Positions 7,371 to 15,893 of a stretch of 64,000 nt of DNA are shown piece after piece. The stretch comes from Caulobacter sp. Root1455. GTDB taxonomy: Bacteria; Pseudomonadota; Alphaproteobacteria; Caulobacterales; Caulobacteraceae. Location of the stretch: the NCBI RefSeq assembly GCF_001426905.1, contig NZ_LMFQ01000021.1, positions 421,558-485,557 of the forward strand, given 5' to 3'. Within the stretch, counting starts at the first letter, position 1. The number at the start of each line of letters is the position of its first letter. Below the pieces are notes generated by a model. That model did not search any database. It was given only the letters and a program-made list of their open reading frames with translations, and was not told the DNA's origin. Made by a program: the position numbers and the translations under genes.

Positions 7371-9143
7371 CTACCCTTTTTTCCGCTCCGCGATCCAGGC
7401 GTCGATCTTCGCCTCCAGCACCGCCAGCGGCAGCGAGCCGTTCAGCAGCACCGCGTCGTGGAAGGCCCGCTCGTCGAACCTGTCGCCCAGCGCGGCTTCG
7501 GCCCGATGGCGTAGTTCCAGGATCTTCAGCTCGCCCACCTTGTAGGCCAGGGCCTGGCCGGGCCAGGAGATGTAGCGGGCCACCTCGACGTCGATATTGG
7601 TCGGCGACAGGGCCGTGTTCTCGAGGAAGCAGGCCTTGGCCTGGTCCAGCGTCCAGTGCTTGGCGTGGATGCCGGTGTCGGCCACCAGCCGGCAGGCCCG
7701 CCACATCTCGTAGGACAGCCGGCCGAACAGCTCGTAGGGGTCGCGATAGATCCCCATCTCCTCGCCCAGCCATTCGGAATAGAGGCCCCAGCCTTCGCCA
7801 TAGGCGTTGAAATAGACGGTCTTGCGGAACTCCGGGACGCCGGTCTGCTCCTGGGCCAGGGCGGTCTGGATGTGGTGGCCGGGCGCGCCCTCGTGCAGCA
7901 CCAGGGCCGGCAGTTCGTAGAGCGGCCGCTGGTCCAGGGCCGAGGTGTTGATCATCAGCCCGCCGGCCCGGCCGGTCTTGGGATCGCCGCCGAAATAGCG
8001 GCCGGTGGTGTAGCCCTGCTCGATGCTGGCCGGCACCGGGCGCACGCCGTAGGTCAGGCGCGGCAGGGTCCCGAAGTGGGCGGGCAGCTGGTCGTCGGCC
8101 CGCTTGGCGATCTCGCTGGACTTCTCCAGCAGCTGCTGGCGGCTGGTGGCGTAGAAGCGCGGGTCCTTGCGCAGGAAGGCGATGAAGGCCGGCAGGTCGC
8201 CCTGGAAGCCGGCCTGCTTCATCACGACCTCCATCCGCGCGCGGATCCGCGCCACCTCCGACAGGCCCAGGGCGTGGACCTGGTCGGCGGTCATGGTCGT
8301 GGTGGTGTGGCGGCGCACCAGGAAGGCGTAGTAGCGCTGGCCGTCGGGCAGGTCCGAGACCGCCAGGCTCCTGGCGGCGTGCGGCAGGTATTCCCGTTCC
8401 ATGAAAGTCACGAAGTCGGTCCGGGCCGGGGCGACCTTGTCGGTCACGACCTTGGCTCCCTCGGCCAGCAGGGCGGCCCGGCGGTCGGGGGGAATGGCGG
8501 CGGGCAGGTTGTGCAGCGGCGCCAGCAGCGGGTCGTCGGCCAGGGGCGTGGCGGCGGTGCGGCGAGCGCGGTCCAGCACGGCCTGGGCGGTCGGGACGGC
8601 CTGGACGAAGCCGGTCGCCACCCCGCGCCGGGCGCTGGCGATATTGGCCGCGTACCAGTCGGGCGCCTGGGCCAGAAGGGCGATCCACAGCCTCGCCTCG
8701 GCCTCGGACCTCAGGTGCATGCCGTTGGCGCGGTAGAGCAGGATCACGTCGAAGCCGCCGTCGGTGCTGAACGGCATGCGGGCCTCGTCGAACGACAGGC
8801 CCTCCAGCCGCTCGTCCAGGCTCCATTTCAGGATGGCGTGGGTCAGGCGCTGGTCGGGCTTCAGCGCCTTCAGGTCGACGCCGTCCAGCGTCTGGCGCGC
8901 CGAGGTCAGCAGGGCCTTGCGGTCGGCGTCGGCCTTGGGTCCGACCGGCGGGAACTTGAAGCGCGAGGCCTCGTCCGCCCCGCCCTCGCCGTCGTCCTCG
9001 CCGGCCCCCGCCGCCTCGTAGGCCTTGACCGCCTGGGCCAGGCGCTCCGAAGCGTTTTGGGCGGCGGCGCCGGACGTCGCGGCGACGGCGGCGCCGTTCA
9101 GCATCAAGGCCAGGGCCAGGCCCAGAAGGACGCGTTTGGACAT
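7371..9143 (-). CDS. DUF885 family secreted hydrolase
   Basis: A 590-residue DUF885 protein with a clear signal peptide (MSKRVLLGLALALMLNGAAV, cleavage near AAA/ATS), so it is exported. The family resembles zinc metallopeptidases: residues about 434-441 read HEGAPGHH, a HExxxH-like site, with downstream conserved NAYGEGWGLYSE and HAKHWTLDQA segments. Length is normal for the family. Substrate is unknown; peptide or ester hydrolysis in the periplasm is the best guess. It is transcribed towards kdgK across a repeat. Confidence 0.87.
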   Translation of the reverse strand: MSKRVLLGLALALMLNGAAVAATSGAAAQNASERLAQAVKAYEAAGAGEDDGEGGADEASRFKFPPVGPKADADRKALLTSARQTLDGVDLKALKPDQRLTHAILKWSLDERLEGLSFDEARMPFSTDGGFDVILLYRANGMHLRSEAEARLWIALLAQAPDWYAANIASARRGVATGFVQAVPTAQAVLDRARRTAATPLADDPLLAPLHNLPAAIPPDRRAALLAEGAKVVTDKVAPARTDFVTFMEREYLPHAARSLAVSDLPDGQRYYAFLVRRHTTTTMTADQVHALGLSEVARIRARMEVVMKQAGFQGDLPAFIAFLRKDPRFYATSRQQLLEKSSEIAKRADDQLPAHFGTLPRLTYGVRPVPASIEQGYTTGRYFGGDPKTGRAGGLMINTSALDQRPLYELPALVLHEGAPGHHIQTALAQEQTGVPEFRKTVYFNAYGEGWGLYSEWLGEEMGIYRDPYELFGRLSYEMWRACRLVADTGIHAKHWTLDQAKACFLENTALSPTNIDVEVARYISWPGQALAYKVGELKILELRHRAEAALGDRFDERAFHDAVLLNGSLPLAVLEAKIDAWIAERKKG

Positions 9144-9210
9144 CGAAAGCTCCCCCGGGGGTTCACCGCGAAGGTTAGATCAGGAATCGCCTCGTCCTAG
9201 AAGGCTGGCG

Positions 9211-9843
9211 CTAGAACGTCGTCTTGCAGCCCTGCCTGGCGTGCACGCCGCGCAGGAAGCCTCGGCGGGCGTAGCCGGCGTCGAGGGCGGCGTTCAGCCG
9301 GCGGTCGGCCGGGGCCGCGCCGGTGACTTCGCGCACCAGGCTCCGGAACGGGATGATGGAGTTGATCACCGTCTTGCCGCCGGCCTCGGCCAGCTTGCCG
9401 GCGCGGTTCTCCTTGACCTCGTTGCCGACGACATAGTCGGCGCCCAGCACCTCGTTCAGCGAGGTCAGCTCGCTGGACAACTGCTTGCAGGTCTTCAGGC
9501 CCTTGAGGCTGTAGGGATCGTTCTGCGCCTTGACCAGGATCGGCGGGATCTGGCGCTTCATGATGCCGACGTCGCGCACGGGCTGGGTGCCGATGTCCAC
9601 GGACTTCTTGCGAACCTCGGTCCAGCCGCCTTCGTTCGGCTCGGCGTTTTCCGGCGTCGTGGACGAGACGGGAGGGGTGACCTGCTTTTCAGGCTTCGCG
9701 GCCTGGCTTTCGGCCGGGGGCTTCCGGATCGGGTATTGAGGCTTGGGGCCCGCCTGGGCCTGAACCGCCCCCGCCAGCACCAAGACCGTCGCGAGCGCCG
9801 CCATGCGGGTCGCCTGCGTTTGTCCAAGCTTGAAGTCAGTCAT
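9211..9843 (-). CDS. Secreted hypothetical protein
   Basis: A 210-residue protein with a hydrophobic N-terminal segment (AALATVLVLAGAVQAQA, cleavage after AQA), then a low-complexity Pro/Lys/Glu linker (residues 30-70) and a globular second half with two cysteines (KTCKQLSSELTSLNEVLG and RQGCKTTF) that could form a disulfide. I do not recognise a named domain. The C-terminal half contains a short hydrophobic amphipathic stretch (TVINSIIPFRSLVREVTG) suggestive of outer-membrane or cell-surface association. Confidence 0.7.
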   Translation of the reverse strand: MTDFKLGQTQATRMAALATVLVLAGAVQAQAGPKPQYPIRKPPAESQAAKPEKQVTPPVSSTTPENAEPNEGGWTEVRKKSVDIGTQPVRDVGIMKRQIPPILVKAQNDPYSLKGLKTCKQLSSELTSLNEVLGADYVVGNEVKENRAGKLAEAGGKTVINSIIPFRSLVREVTGAAPADRRLNAALDAGYARRGFLRGVHARQGCKTTF

Positions 9844-9975
9844 GGTCCGTCATCCCCAGTCCCACCCGCCCGAGCAGGGTGATCACCGATCAGCAACGGC
9901 GGCCCGCGCAACCGGTTCCATAGGCCTATCAGGCGCCCACCGGATGCGTCACGCTTCAAATTCTGGGAGGGAAAT

Positions 9976-10050
9976 TGGAGCGGGCGAAGAGATTCGAACT
10001 CTCGACCCCAACCTTGGCAAGGTTGTGCTCTACCACTGAGCTACGCCCGC
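9976..10050 (-). tRNA. tRNA-Gly(GCC), copy 1
   Basis: On the reverse strand the sequence starts GCGGGCGTAGCTCAG and ends CGCCCGCTCCA with CCA encoded. The acceptor, D, anticodon (CTTGCCAAG, anticodon GCC) and T (GAGAGTTCGAATCTC) arms all pair. It is identical to the copy at 10097-10171. Confidence 0.98.
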
Positions 10051-10096
10051 ATCCGGGATATTTCGGGTCTCGTTCCATCGCCGGAGGACCGGAGAA

Positions 10097-10171
10097 TGGA
10101 GCGGGCGAAGAGATTCGAACTCTCGACCCCAACCTTGGCAAGGTTGTGCTCTACCACTGAGCTACGCCCGC
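10097..10171 (-). tRNA. tRNA-Gly(GCC), copy 2
   Basis: Second, identical 75-base tRNA-Gly(GCC) with encoded CCA, separated by 46 bases from copy 1 and probably co-transcribed with it. GCC reads GGC and GGU, heavily used glycine codons in this GC-rich sequence. Confidence 0.98.
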
Positions 10172-10374
10172 ATCGGCGAGGGCTGAAACAGCGCCCCGCG
10201 ACGAGGAGGCGGCTTATGGCAGAGCGCCCTGCCGTTGGCAAGCGGTCTGACGCGGGTTCGGGCGCGTCATTGTGGACAACGCGCGGCCCCTCCCCCGCGG
10301 GGGGAGGAACGCCACTTGCGCGAACGCACGTTTTGCCCGCTCAATCGGCCCTTCATTTCAGGGACTTGAGCCTT

Positions 10375-11235
10375 TTGCGTCTGTTCGTGTTCGGATTGGG
10401 TTATGTCGGCCAGGCGTTCTCGCGGGCCCTGATGGCGCGGGGCTGGGAGGTGGCCGGCACGGCGCGCGACGCCGCCAGCGCCGCCAGGCTGGCCGCCCAG
10501 GGGATCCAGACCGTGGACGCCGAAGACCGCGCCGCGATGATCGCCGCCCTGACCGGGGTCAACGCCGTTCTGATCACCGCCCCGCCGACCGCCGAGGGCT
10601 GTCCGGGCCTGGAGGCGGTGATCCCCGCCCTGGCCGCCGCCCAGGCCTTCCCCGACTGGATCGGCTATCTATCGACCACCGGCGTCTATGGCGATTTCGA
10701 AGGCCGTTGGGTGTTCGAGAGCTCGCCGCTGAAGGCCCAGTCGGTCGAGGGCGCGCGCCGCGTCGGGGCCGAGCGTGACTGGCGCCAGGTCGGGCGCGGC
10801 ATGGGCCTGACGGTGACGACCTTCCGCCTGCCCGGCATCTACGGTCCCGGCCGCAGCGCCCTGGACCGCCTGCGGGCCGGCGAGGGCCGCCGCATCGTCA
10901 AGGAAGGCCAGGTGTTCAGCCGCATCCACCGCGACGACATCGTCTCGGGCCTGCTGGCTTCGCTGGACCGCCCCCGGGCGGGCGGCGTCTACAATCTGTG
11001 CGACGACGAGCCGTCCCCGCCGCAGGACGTCATGGAGCATGCCGCCAGCCTGCTGGGCGTTCCGGCGCCGCCCGATCTGCCGTTCAATGCGCTGGGCCTG
11101 TCGCCCGCCACCCGCCGCTTCTACGCCGAGAACAAGCGCGTCTCGAACGCCCTGGCCAAGGCCGAACTGGGCTGGCGGCCGAAATACCCGACCTATCGCG
11201 AAGGCCTGGCGGCGATCCTGGCGGGCGGGGGTTAG
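10375..11235 (+). CDS. SDR family NAD(P)-dependent epimerase/reductase
   Basis: A 286-residue extended short-chain dehydrogenase-like protein with a Rossmann fold. The N-terminal LFVFGLGYVGQAFSRALMARG holds a GxGxxG nucleotide-binding loop. The usual Tyr-x-x-x-Lys pair is replaced: the segment STTGVYGDFEGRWVFE has the Tyr, with no Lys four residues on, as in YeeZ-type SDRs. GIYGPGRSALDRL and FSRIHRDDIV are family motifs. No ATG precedes the Rossmann strand, so the start is TTG at 10375 with AGGGA ten bases upstream; TTG at 10366 is an alternative. Substrate unknown. Confidence 0.8.
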   Translation: MRLFVFGLGYVGQAFSRALMARGWEVAGTARDAASAARLAAQGIQTVDAEDRAAMIAALTGVNAVLITAPPTAEGCPGLEAVIPALAAAQAFPDWIGYLSTTGVYGDFEGRWVFESSPLKAQSVEGARRVGAERDWRQVGRGMGLTVTTFRLPGIYGPGRSALDRLRAGEGRRIVKEGQVFSRIHRDDIVSGLLASLDRPRAGGVYNLCDDEPSPPQDVMEHAASLLGVPAPPDLPFNALGLSPATRRFYAENKRVSNALAKAELGWRPKYPTYREGLAAILAGGG

Positions 11236-11454
11236 AGGCTGTCCGGCCAGCGCGACGATAAAGGGACTTCCGGGCACCACGAGTTCGCGCGCGCCGGCAC
11301 GACGCCCTGGTCGTCCGGGGAAGTCGCGAAGCCCCGCAACCGTACTGACGATCCGTTGAACCTGGCTCGCCGCCGCTGAGGGGCGATCTTGAGCGATCCA
11401 CGCCCGAGCCAAGGCAAGATCGCGCTTGGCCGGCTCGGTCCAAACGAGGCGCAT
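11232..11454 (-). pseudogene. ParE/RelE-type toxin, internally deleted
   Basis: From the ATG at 11454 the frame reads MRLVWTEPAKRDLALARAWI through RAGARELVVPGSPFIV, a good ParE-family toxin start and middle. Intact relatives continue for about 25 residues to a C-terminal HGARRWP-type motif. Here, directly after FIV, a different frame reads SRWPDSL and a stop at 11232, which looks like the original C-terminus. The intervening beta strands are missing and the frame is shifted, so the original frame runs on into the neighbouring gene. An internal deletion that inactivates the toxin explains this best. Confidence 0.7.
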
Positions 11455-11497
11455 GCAATCAATCGCGTGTGGGCATGGGACGTTCGTTCGGCGTGTC

Positions 11498-11728
11498 TCA
11501 GGACGCGACCCATTCCGCGATTTCGTCGTGCTCGAAGACCCGTCCCTCCTCGGCCGCACGCAAACCTTCGTCGATCGCCGCGTCCTGCCAGTCGCGTAGC
11601 TCGAGGAATTCGCGCACGGCTCGCTCGACCAGCACCGCCTTTGGCTGGTCCATGACCTCGGCGACCTCGGACAATCGCCGATCTAAGTCACCGTCGAGTT
11701 CTAAGCGGAAAGGAGCGGATTTCGTCAT
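11498..11728 (-). CDS. Ribbon-helix-helix type antitoxin, probably truncated by a nonsense codon
   Basis: A 76-residue protein (MTKSAPFRLELDGDLDRRLS) with a ribbon-helix-helix N-terminus (beta strand PFRLEL, helices DRRLSEVAEVMD and KAVLVERAVREFLELRD) and an acidic C-terminal helix EHDEIAEWVAS, as in ParD/CopG antitoxins. The TGA stop is followed in the same frame by 12 more sense codons and a stop at 11459-11461, four bases before the toxin start. This spacing is typical of an intact toxin-antitoxin operon, so the TGA probably arose from TGG. ATG at 11728 is chosen by GGGA six bases upstream. Confidence 0.72.
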   Translation of the reverse strand: MTKSAPFRLELDGDLDRRLSEVAEVMDQPKAVLVERAVREFLELRDWQDAAIDEGLRAAEEGRVFEHDEIAEWVAS

Positions 11729-11784
11729 CAGCATTCCCGAACAAGTCGTGAACATACCATACGGCCGACGACAGAAAAGGCCAG

Positions 11785-12657
11785 CTATTCCTCCTCCGGC
11801 CCGATGTCGGCCGCCGCCCAGGCGGTGGCGGGGGCCTGCCCCGCCGCGCGCGCTCGCGCCGCCCGGGCCAGGCGGCGGGCCACCGGGTCGTCGTCGACCG
11901 GTTCGGCCAGCACCCGCGCCTCGGCCACCGCCGCGACCAGCCGCTCCAGGTCCTGGGGCCGCGACAGGCGATGGTCGCCGTCCTTGATCAGGGTGAAGAC
12001 CACATCGTCGGAGGTCAGGCCGTTGGCCAGCTCCAGGGCATGGGTCCAGGGCACGTCGGGGTCGGCGCCGCCCTGCAGGACGCGCACCGGCATGTCGATC
12101 GGCACGGGCCCCGGCAGGATCGACCAGCGGGCGCCGTCCTCCAGCAGCTGGCGGGTGATCGGATAGCCGCCGTCGTCGTACTCGGACGGGCGGATCCAGC
12201 GGCCGTCGCGGGCGATCGCCGCCTTGGCGTCGGCCGACAGCTCGGGCTCCATCAGCTTCTCGGTGAAGTCCGGCGCGGGGGCGATCAGCACCATGGCCTT
12301 GACCCGGTCGGGACGCGCGATGGCCGCCAGGCAGGCCAGCCAGCCGCCCATCGACGAGCCGACCAACACCAGCGGCCCCTCGGTCAGCTCGTCGATCACC
12401 GCCAGGGCGTCCTCGCGCCAGCGGCTGATCGTGCCGTCGGCGAACTCGCCGTCCGACTCGCCGTGGCCGAAATAGTCGAACCGCAGGTAGCCGCCGCCGG
12501 TCGCCCGGGCCTGATCGGCCAGAACCTCAGCTTTGGTTCCGGTCATGTCCGAGTGGAAGCCGCCGAGCCATACAACCGTGGGCTGGGTTCCGTGGACGGC
12601 GCGATACGCCAACCGCAGATTGCCGCCACGAACGAGGTGCTGAAGGGAATCGGTCAT
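11785..12657 (-). CDS. Alpha/beta hydrolase
   Basis: A 290-residue alpha/beta-hydrolase fold enzyme. The nucleophile elbow is GSSMGGW (Ser near residue 103), the oxyanion region VVWLGGFHSDMTG (about 28-40), the acid probably in GGADPDVPW, and the catalytic His in KDGDHRLSR. These resemble ABHD10-like thioesterases and depalmitoylases. A Glu/Arg/Ala-rich tail of about 50 residues follows the catalytic His. The ATG at 12657 (MTDSLQHLVRGG) is preferred to the ORF's upstream start at 12696. It is divergent from the GT4 gene, with 57 bases between start codons. Confidence 0.85.
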   Translation of the reverse strand: MTDSLQHLVRGGNLRLAYRAVHGTQPTVVWLGGFHSDMTGTKAEVLADQARATGGGYLRFDYFGHGESDGEFADGTISRWREDALAVIDELTEGPLVLVGSSMGGWLACLAAIARPDRVKAMVLIAPAPDFTEKLMEPELSADAKAAIARDGRWIRPSEYDDGGYPITRQLLEDGARWSILPGPVPIDMPVRVLQGGADPDVPWTHALELANGLTSDDVVFTLIKDGDHRLSRPQDLERLVAAVAEARVLAEPVDDDPVARRLARAARARAAGQAPATAWAAADIGPEEE

Positions 12658-12714
12658 GGCGCGGCCTTGTTCATTTCGATAACTACGACCCCTCAAACCT
12701 CGTTAGAGCAACGC

Positions 12715-13881
12715 GTGTCCATCCTTCCCGACGATTTCACGCTTCTGCAGGTGACCCCGGAACTTGAAACCGGCGGCGCCGAACAGACGACGATCGACGT
12801 GGCCCACGGCGTGATCGCCGAGGGCGGCAAGGCCCTGGTCGCCACCAAGGGCGGCCGCATGGCCGCGCGGTTGGAGGCCGACGGCGGGCGTCTGGCGCAG
12901 ATGCCGGCCCAGTCGAAGAACCCGCTGATCATGCTGGGCAACGCCGCGCGGATGATCGACCTGATCCGTCGTGAGAAGGTGTCGCTGGTCCACGCCCGCT
13001 CGCGCGCCCCGGCCTTCAGCGCCCTGTGGGCGGCGCACGCCACCAAGACGCCGTTCGTGGCCACCTATCACGGCGTCTACAACGCCAAGTCCAGCCTCAA
13101 GCGCTGGTACAACGCGGTGATGACCAAGGGCGACCTGGTGATCGCCAATTCGGAATACACCCGCGCCCACGTGATCGCCGAGCACGGCATCCCGTCCGAT
13201 CGCGTGGTGGCCATCCCACGCGGCGTCGACCTGACCCGCTTCGAGCCCGGCCTGGTCTCGGGCGAACGGGTCAAAGCGCTGCGCGACGCCTGGGGCGTCT
13301 CGTCCGACGACCGCCGGCTGAAGGTGCTGCTGGCCGGCCGGCTGACCCGCTGGAAGGGCCAGGCCCTGGTCATCGAGGCCATGGCGCGGCTGAAGGCGAT
13401 CTCCGACACCCGCATCCTGCTGCTGCTGGTCGGCGACGACCAGGGGCGCAAGGCCTATCGCGCCGAGCTGGAGCACATGATCGCCCAGGCCGGGCTGCAG
13501 GACAGCGTCAAGCTGGTCGGCCACTGCGACGACATGCCGGCGGCCTATCTGGTCGCCGACCTCGCCATCGCCCCGTCGCTGGAGCCCGAGGCGTTTGGCC
13601 GGACGGCGGTCGAGCCCCAGGTGATGGGCAAGCCGGTGATGGCCGCCGATCACGGCGCGGCGCGCGAGACCGTGGTCGACGGCGAGACCGGCTGGCTGGT
13701 CGCGCCGGGCGACCCCGAAGCCTGGGCCCAGGCCTTCGCCAACGCCTGCGAAACGGGGGCCGCGCGACGCCAGGCGATGGGCATGGCGGCCCGGGCGCGC
13801 GCCCGAAAATTGTATTCTGTTGACGCGATGGTCGAAGCAACGCTCAAGGTCTACGCACGCGTTCTGGAGACGAAAAGTTGA
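12715..13881 (+). CDS. Glycosyltransferase family 4
   Basis: A 388-residue GT4 glycosyltransferase (GT-B fold), probably adding a sugar in LPS core or another envelope glycan. The N-terminal nucleotide-sugar fold opens with LLQVTPELETGGAEQTTIDVA; the second Rossmann domain starts KVLLAGRLTRWKGQALVIEA (about 202-221), and the donor-binding motif EAFGRTAVEPQVMGKPVMA carries the conserved Glu residues (EX7E). No ATG fits; GTG at 12715 begins MSILPDDFTLLQVTPE. Its last codons overlap the TTG start of the GT9 gene (TTGA), so the two act in one operon. Confidence 0.9.
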   Translation: MSILPDDFTLLQVTPELETGGAEQTTIDVAHGVIAEGGKALVATKGGRMAARLEADGGRLAQMPAQSKNPLIMLGNAARMIDLIRREKVSLVHARSRAPAFSALWAAHATKTPFVATYHGVYNAKSSLKRWYNAVMTKGDLVIANSEYTRAHVIAEHGIPSDRVVAIPRGVDLTRFEPGLVSGERVKALRDAWGVSSDDRRLKVLLAGRLTRWKGQALVIEAMARLKAISDTRILLLLVGDDQGRKAYRAELEHMIAQAGLQDSVKLVGHCDDMPAAYLVADLAIAPSLEPEAFGRTAVEPQVMGKPVMAADHGAARETVVDGETGWLVAPGDPEAWAQAFANACETGAARRQAMGMAARARARKLYSVDAMVEATLKVYARVLETKS

Positions 13882-14849
13882 GCAAGGAAATCAAGAAGGT
13901 CCTGGTTATCAAGCTGGGCGCCCTTGGCGATTTCGTTCTGGCCCTGGCGGCGATGAAGAAGATCCGCGAAGCCCATCCGCGCGCCAAGATCACGCTGCTG
14001 ACGACCCCGCCCTTCGAAGCCCTGGCCAAGCTGTCGCCCTACTTCAACAGCGTCGAAACCGACGGCCGTCCCAGCGACTTCGGCGACCTGACCGCCCTGC
14101 TCGGCCGGCTGCGCAAGGCCCGTTACGACCGGGTCTACGACCTGCAGACCAACAGCCGCACCAACTGGTACTTCCAGGCCCTGCGGCCGTTCGCGCCGCA
14201 ATGGTCGGGCATCGCGGCGGGCTGCTCCCTGCCCCAGCGCGGCAAGGCCCGCGACCACATGCATACGCTGGAGCGGCAGGCCGACCAGCTCAAGCAGGCC
14301 GGCATCTGGCCCGACGCCCCCACCGAGCCCGGCGGCGCTCCGGCTCCGGACCTGTCGTGGATCCTGCGTCGCATCAAGGAGCCGCGCCCGGTGGCCGGCG
14401 CCGCTGCGCCGCGTCCCTATGTGCTGCTGGTGCCAGGCGGCTCGGCCCACCGGCCCGAGAAGCGCTGGCCGGTCGAAAGCTACGCGCAGCTCGCCGCCCT
14501 GCTGAAGGCGCGCGGGCTGGACATCGTCATCATCGGCGGACCGCAGGAAAGCGCCATGGCCCGCCAGATTCAGAAGGCCGTGGGCCAGGCCCGCGACCTG
14601 ACCGGTCGCACCGACTTCGCCCAGCTGGCCCTGCTGGGCGCCAAGGCGGCCCTGACCGTCGGCAACGACACCGGTCCGACCCACCTGCTGGCCGCGGCCG
14701 GCGCGCCGACCATCGCCCTGTTCTCCGACGCCTCCAATCCCGAACTGTGCGGCCCGCGCGGCCACGTCGCCGTGATCCGCTCGCCGGACCTGAAGGCCCT
14801 GCCGGTCAGCACCGTGGCCAGCGCCGCGATCTCGCTGCTGCCGCGGTGA
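13878..14849 (+). CDS. Glycosyltransferase family 9 (heptosyltransferase-like)
   Basis: A 323-residue GT9 protein, the family of LPS ADP-heptosyltransferases. It opens KKVLVIKLGALGDFVLALAA, the acceptor-side signature, and the donor domain has LLVPGGSAHRPEKRWPVESY and the strongly conserved TVGNDTGPTHLLAAAGAPT. It lacks a membrane span and would act on the inner face of the cytoplasmic membrane. The start is TTG within the TTGA overlap at 13878, preceded by GGAGACG. With the GT4 gene it probably builds the LPS core oligosaccharide. Confidence 0.9.
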   Translation: MSKEIKKVLVIKLGALGDFVLALAAMKKIREAHPRAKITLLTTPPFEALAKLSPYFNSVETDGRPSDFGDLTALLGRLRKARYDRVYDLQTNSRTNWYFQALRPFAPQWSGIAAGCSLPQRGKARDHMHTLERQADQLKQAGIWPDAPTEPGGAPAPDLSWILRRIKEPRPVAGAAAPRPYVLLVPGGSAHRPEKRWPVESYAQLAALLKARGLDIVIIGGPQESAMARQIQKAVGQARDLTGRTDFAQLALLGAKAALTVGNDTGPTHLLAAAGAPTIALFSDASNPELCGPRGHVAVIRSPDLKALPVSTVASAAISLLPR

Positions 14850-14870
14850 GTCAGAAGAGCTAGAAGAACC

Positions 14871-14994
14871 TTCCCTCCCCTTCATGGGGAGGGTGGCCCC
14901 CGAAGGGGGTCGGGTGGGGCTCGCTGAGCCGACACCCTGCACCGATCCCCCACCCGTCGGCTTCGCCGCCACCCTCCCCACAAGGGGGAGGGAC
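14871..14994. repeat. Paired-hairpin intergenic repeat, CCTTCCCTCCCC family copy 2
   Basis: It has the same order of parts as the 4.9 kb copy: CCTTCCCTCCCCTT outer arm, GGGTGGGG, the conserved centre CTGCACCGATCCCCCACCC, and AGGGGGAGGGA outer arm. The two inner hairpins differ in sequence (CCCCCGAAGGGGG and GGCTTCGCC) but keep their pairing. Confidence 0.87.
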
Positions 14995-15021
14995 GAGCAT
15001 GAAGGTCGGCTCTCGCTCTGA

Positions 15022-15633
15022 CTAATACCCCTCGTACCGCCCGGGCTTGTGGTTGGCGATGATCACCACGCTCAGCGCCACGGCCGACAGGATCGACAGC
15101 AGCAGCTTGTCCCAGCTGATCACGGCGAAGGCCGCCGCCACGATCAAGCAGTCGGACGCCATCTGCACCTTGCCGGCGCTGACCCCGCGCTTTTCGTAGA
15201 GCCACAGCGCCAGCACCCCGATCCCGCCGACGCTGGACTTGTGCCGGGCCAGGGCCAGGATGCCCATGCCGATGATCGTGCCGCCGAAGATCGCGGCGAA
15301 GACCGGGTCGACCGTGGTGATCCTCAGCCAGGCCGGCATGCCCAGGGCCAGGCCCGCCAGCAGCAGGTTGGTGACCAGGGTCTTGCCGGTGAACACCCAG
15401 CCCAGGGTGCGCTGGGCCAGCACGTAGAACGGGATGTTCAGCAGGAAGAACAACACCCCGACCGGCCAGTGGGTCAGATAGGAGACGATCAGAGCCACGC
15501 CGGCGACCCCGCCCGTCGACAGGCCGGCCGCCTTCAGCAGGGTCAGGCCCACGGCGATGAAGCTGGAGCCGATCAGCAGGGCGTGGACGTCCTCGATCGG
15601 GGTGTGGCGGGCGGGCGAAGTCGACGTGCTCAT
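15022..15633 (-). CDS. YitT family membrane protein
   Basis: A 203-residue integral membrane protein with five hydrophobic segments (about 19-40, 44-66, 82-100, 107-128, 160-192) matching the YitT/DUF161 family. The conserved STGGVAGVALIVSYLTHWPVG loop and SSVGGIGVLALWLYEKRG are clear. The C-terminal cytosolic domain found in Bacillus YitT is absent, as in most proteobacterial versions. Function is unknown; transport of a small molecule is likely. It is divergent from infC. Confidence 0.87.
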   Translation of the reverse strand: MSTSTSPARHTPIEDVHALLIGSSFIAVGLTLLKAAGLSTGGVAGVALIVSYLTHWPVGVLFFLLNIPFYVLAQRTLGWVFTGKTLVTNLLLAGLALGMPAWLRITTVDPVFAAIFGGTIIGMGILALARHKSSVGGIGVLALWLYEKRGVSAGKVQMASDCLIVAAAFAVISWDKLLLSILSAVALSVVIIANHKPGRYEGY

Positions 15634-15893
15634 GGAGGCTTGAAACGGGTCACGATTGGAAATGAAGGCCGACCCGACCCCGGCGTTTCGCTCCCCCGAT
15701 CCCTTCTCGGCGCGTCCGGCTCCTTAAAAGGCGAGCCTGTCGTGCGCATGCGCCTTGATAGCGCGGGACTCCTTCGTCATATATCACTTGCGAACGCGGC
15801 GTCCCCTGGACTCCGCGCGAACTCATTCAACGATACGCCCCCGGATCGATACGTCCGGTGGCAAAAGCCCTTTAACAATACCGGAGCCGCCCT

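Noticed and set aside
10096..10170. ORF reading MERAKRFELSTPTLARLCST in the tRNA-Gly region
   Set aside because: It is the antisense of tRNA-Gly; such translations are frequent annotation artefacts and the two copies are identical because the tRNAs are.
9976..10171. Two 75-base identical repeats as a possible CRISPR or transposon
   Set aside because: They are tandem tRNA-Gly genes with complete cloverleaf pairing.
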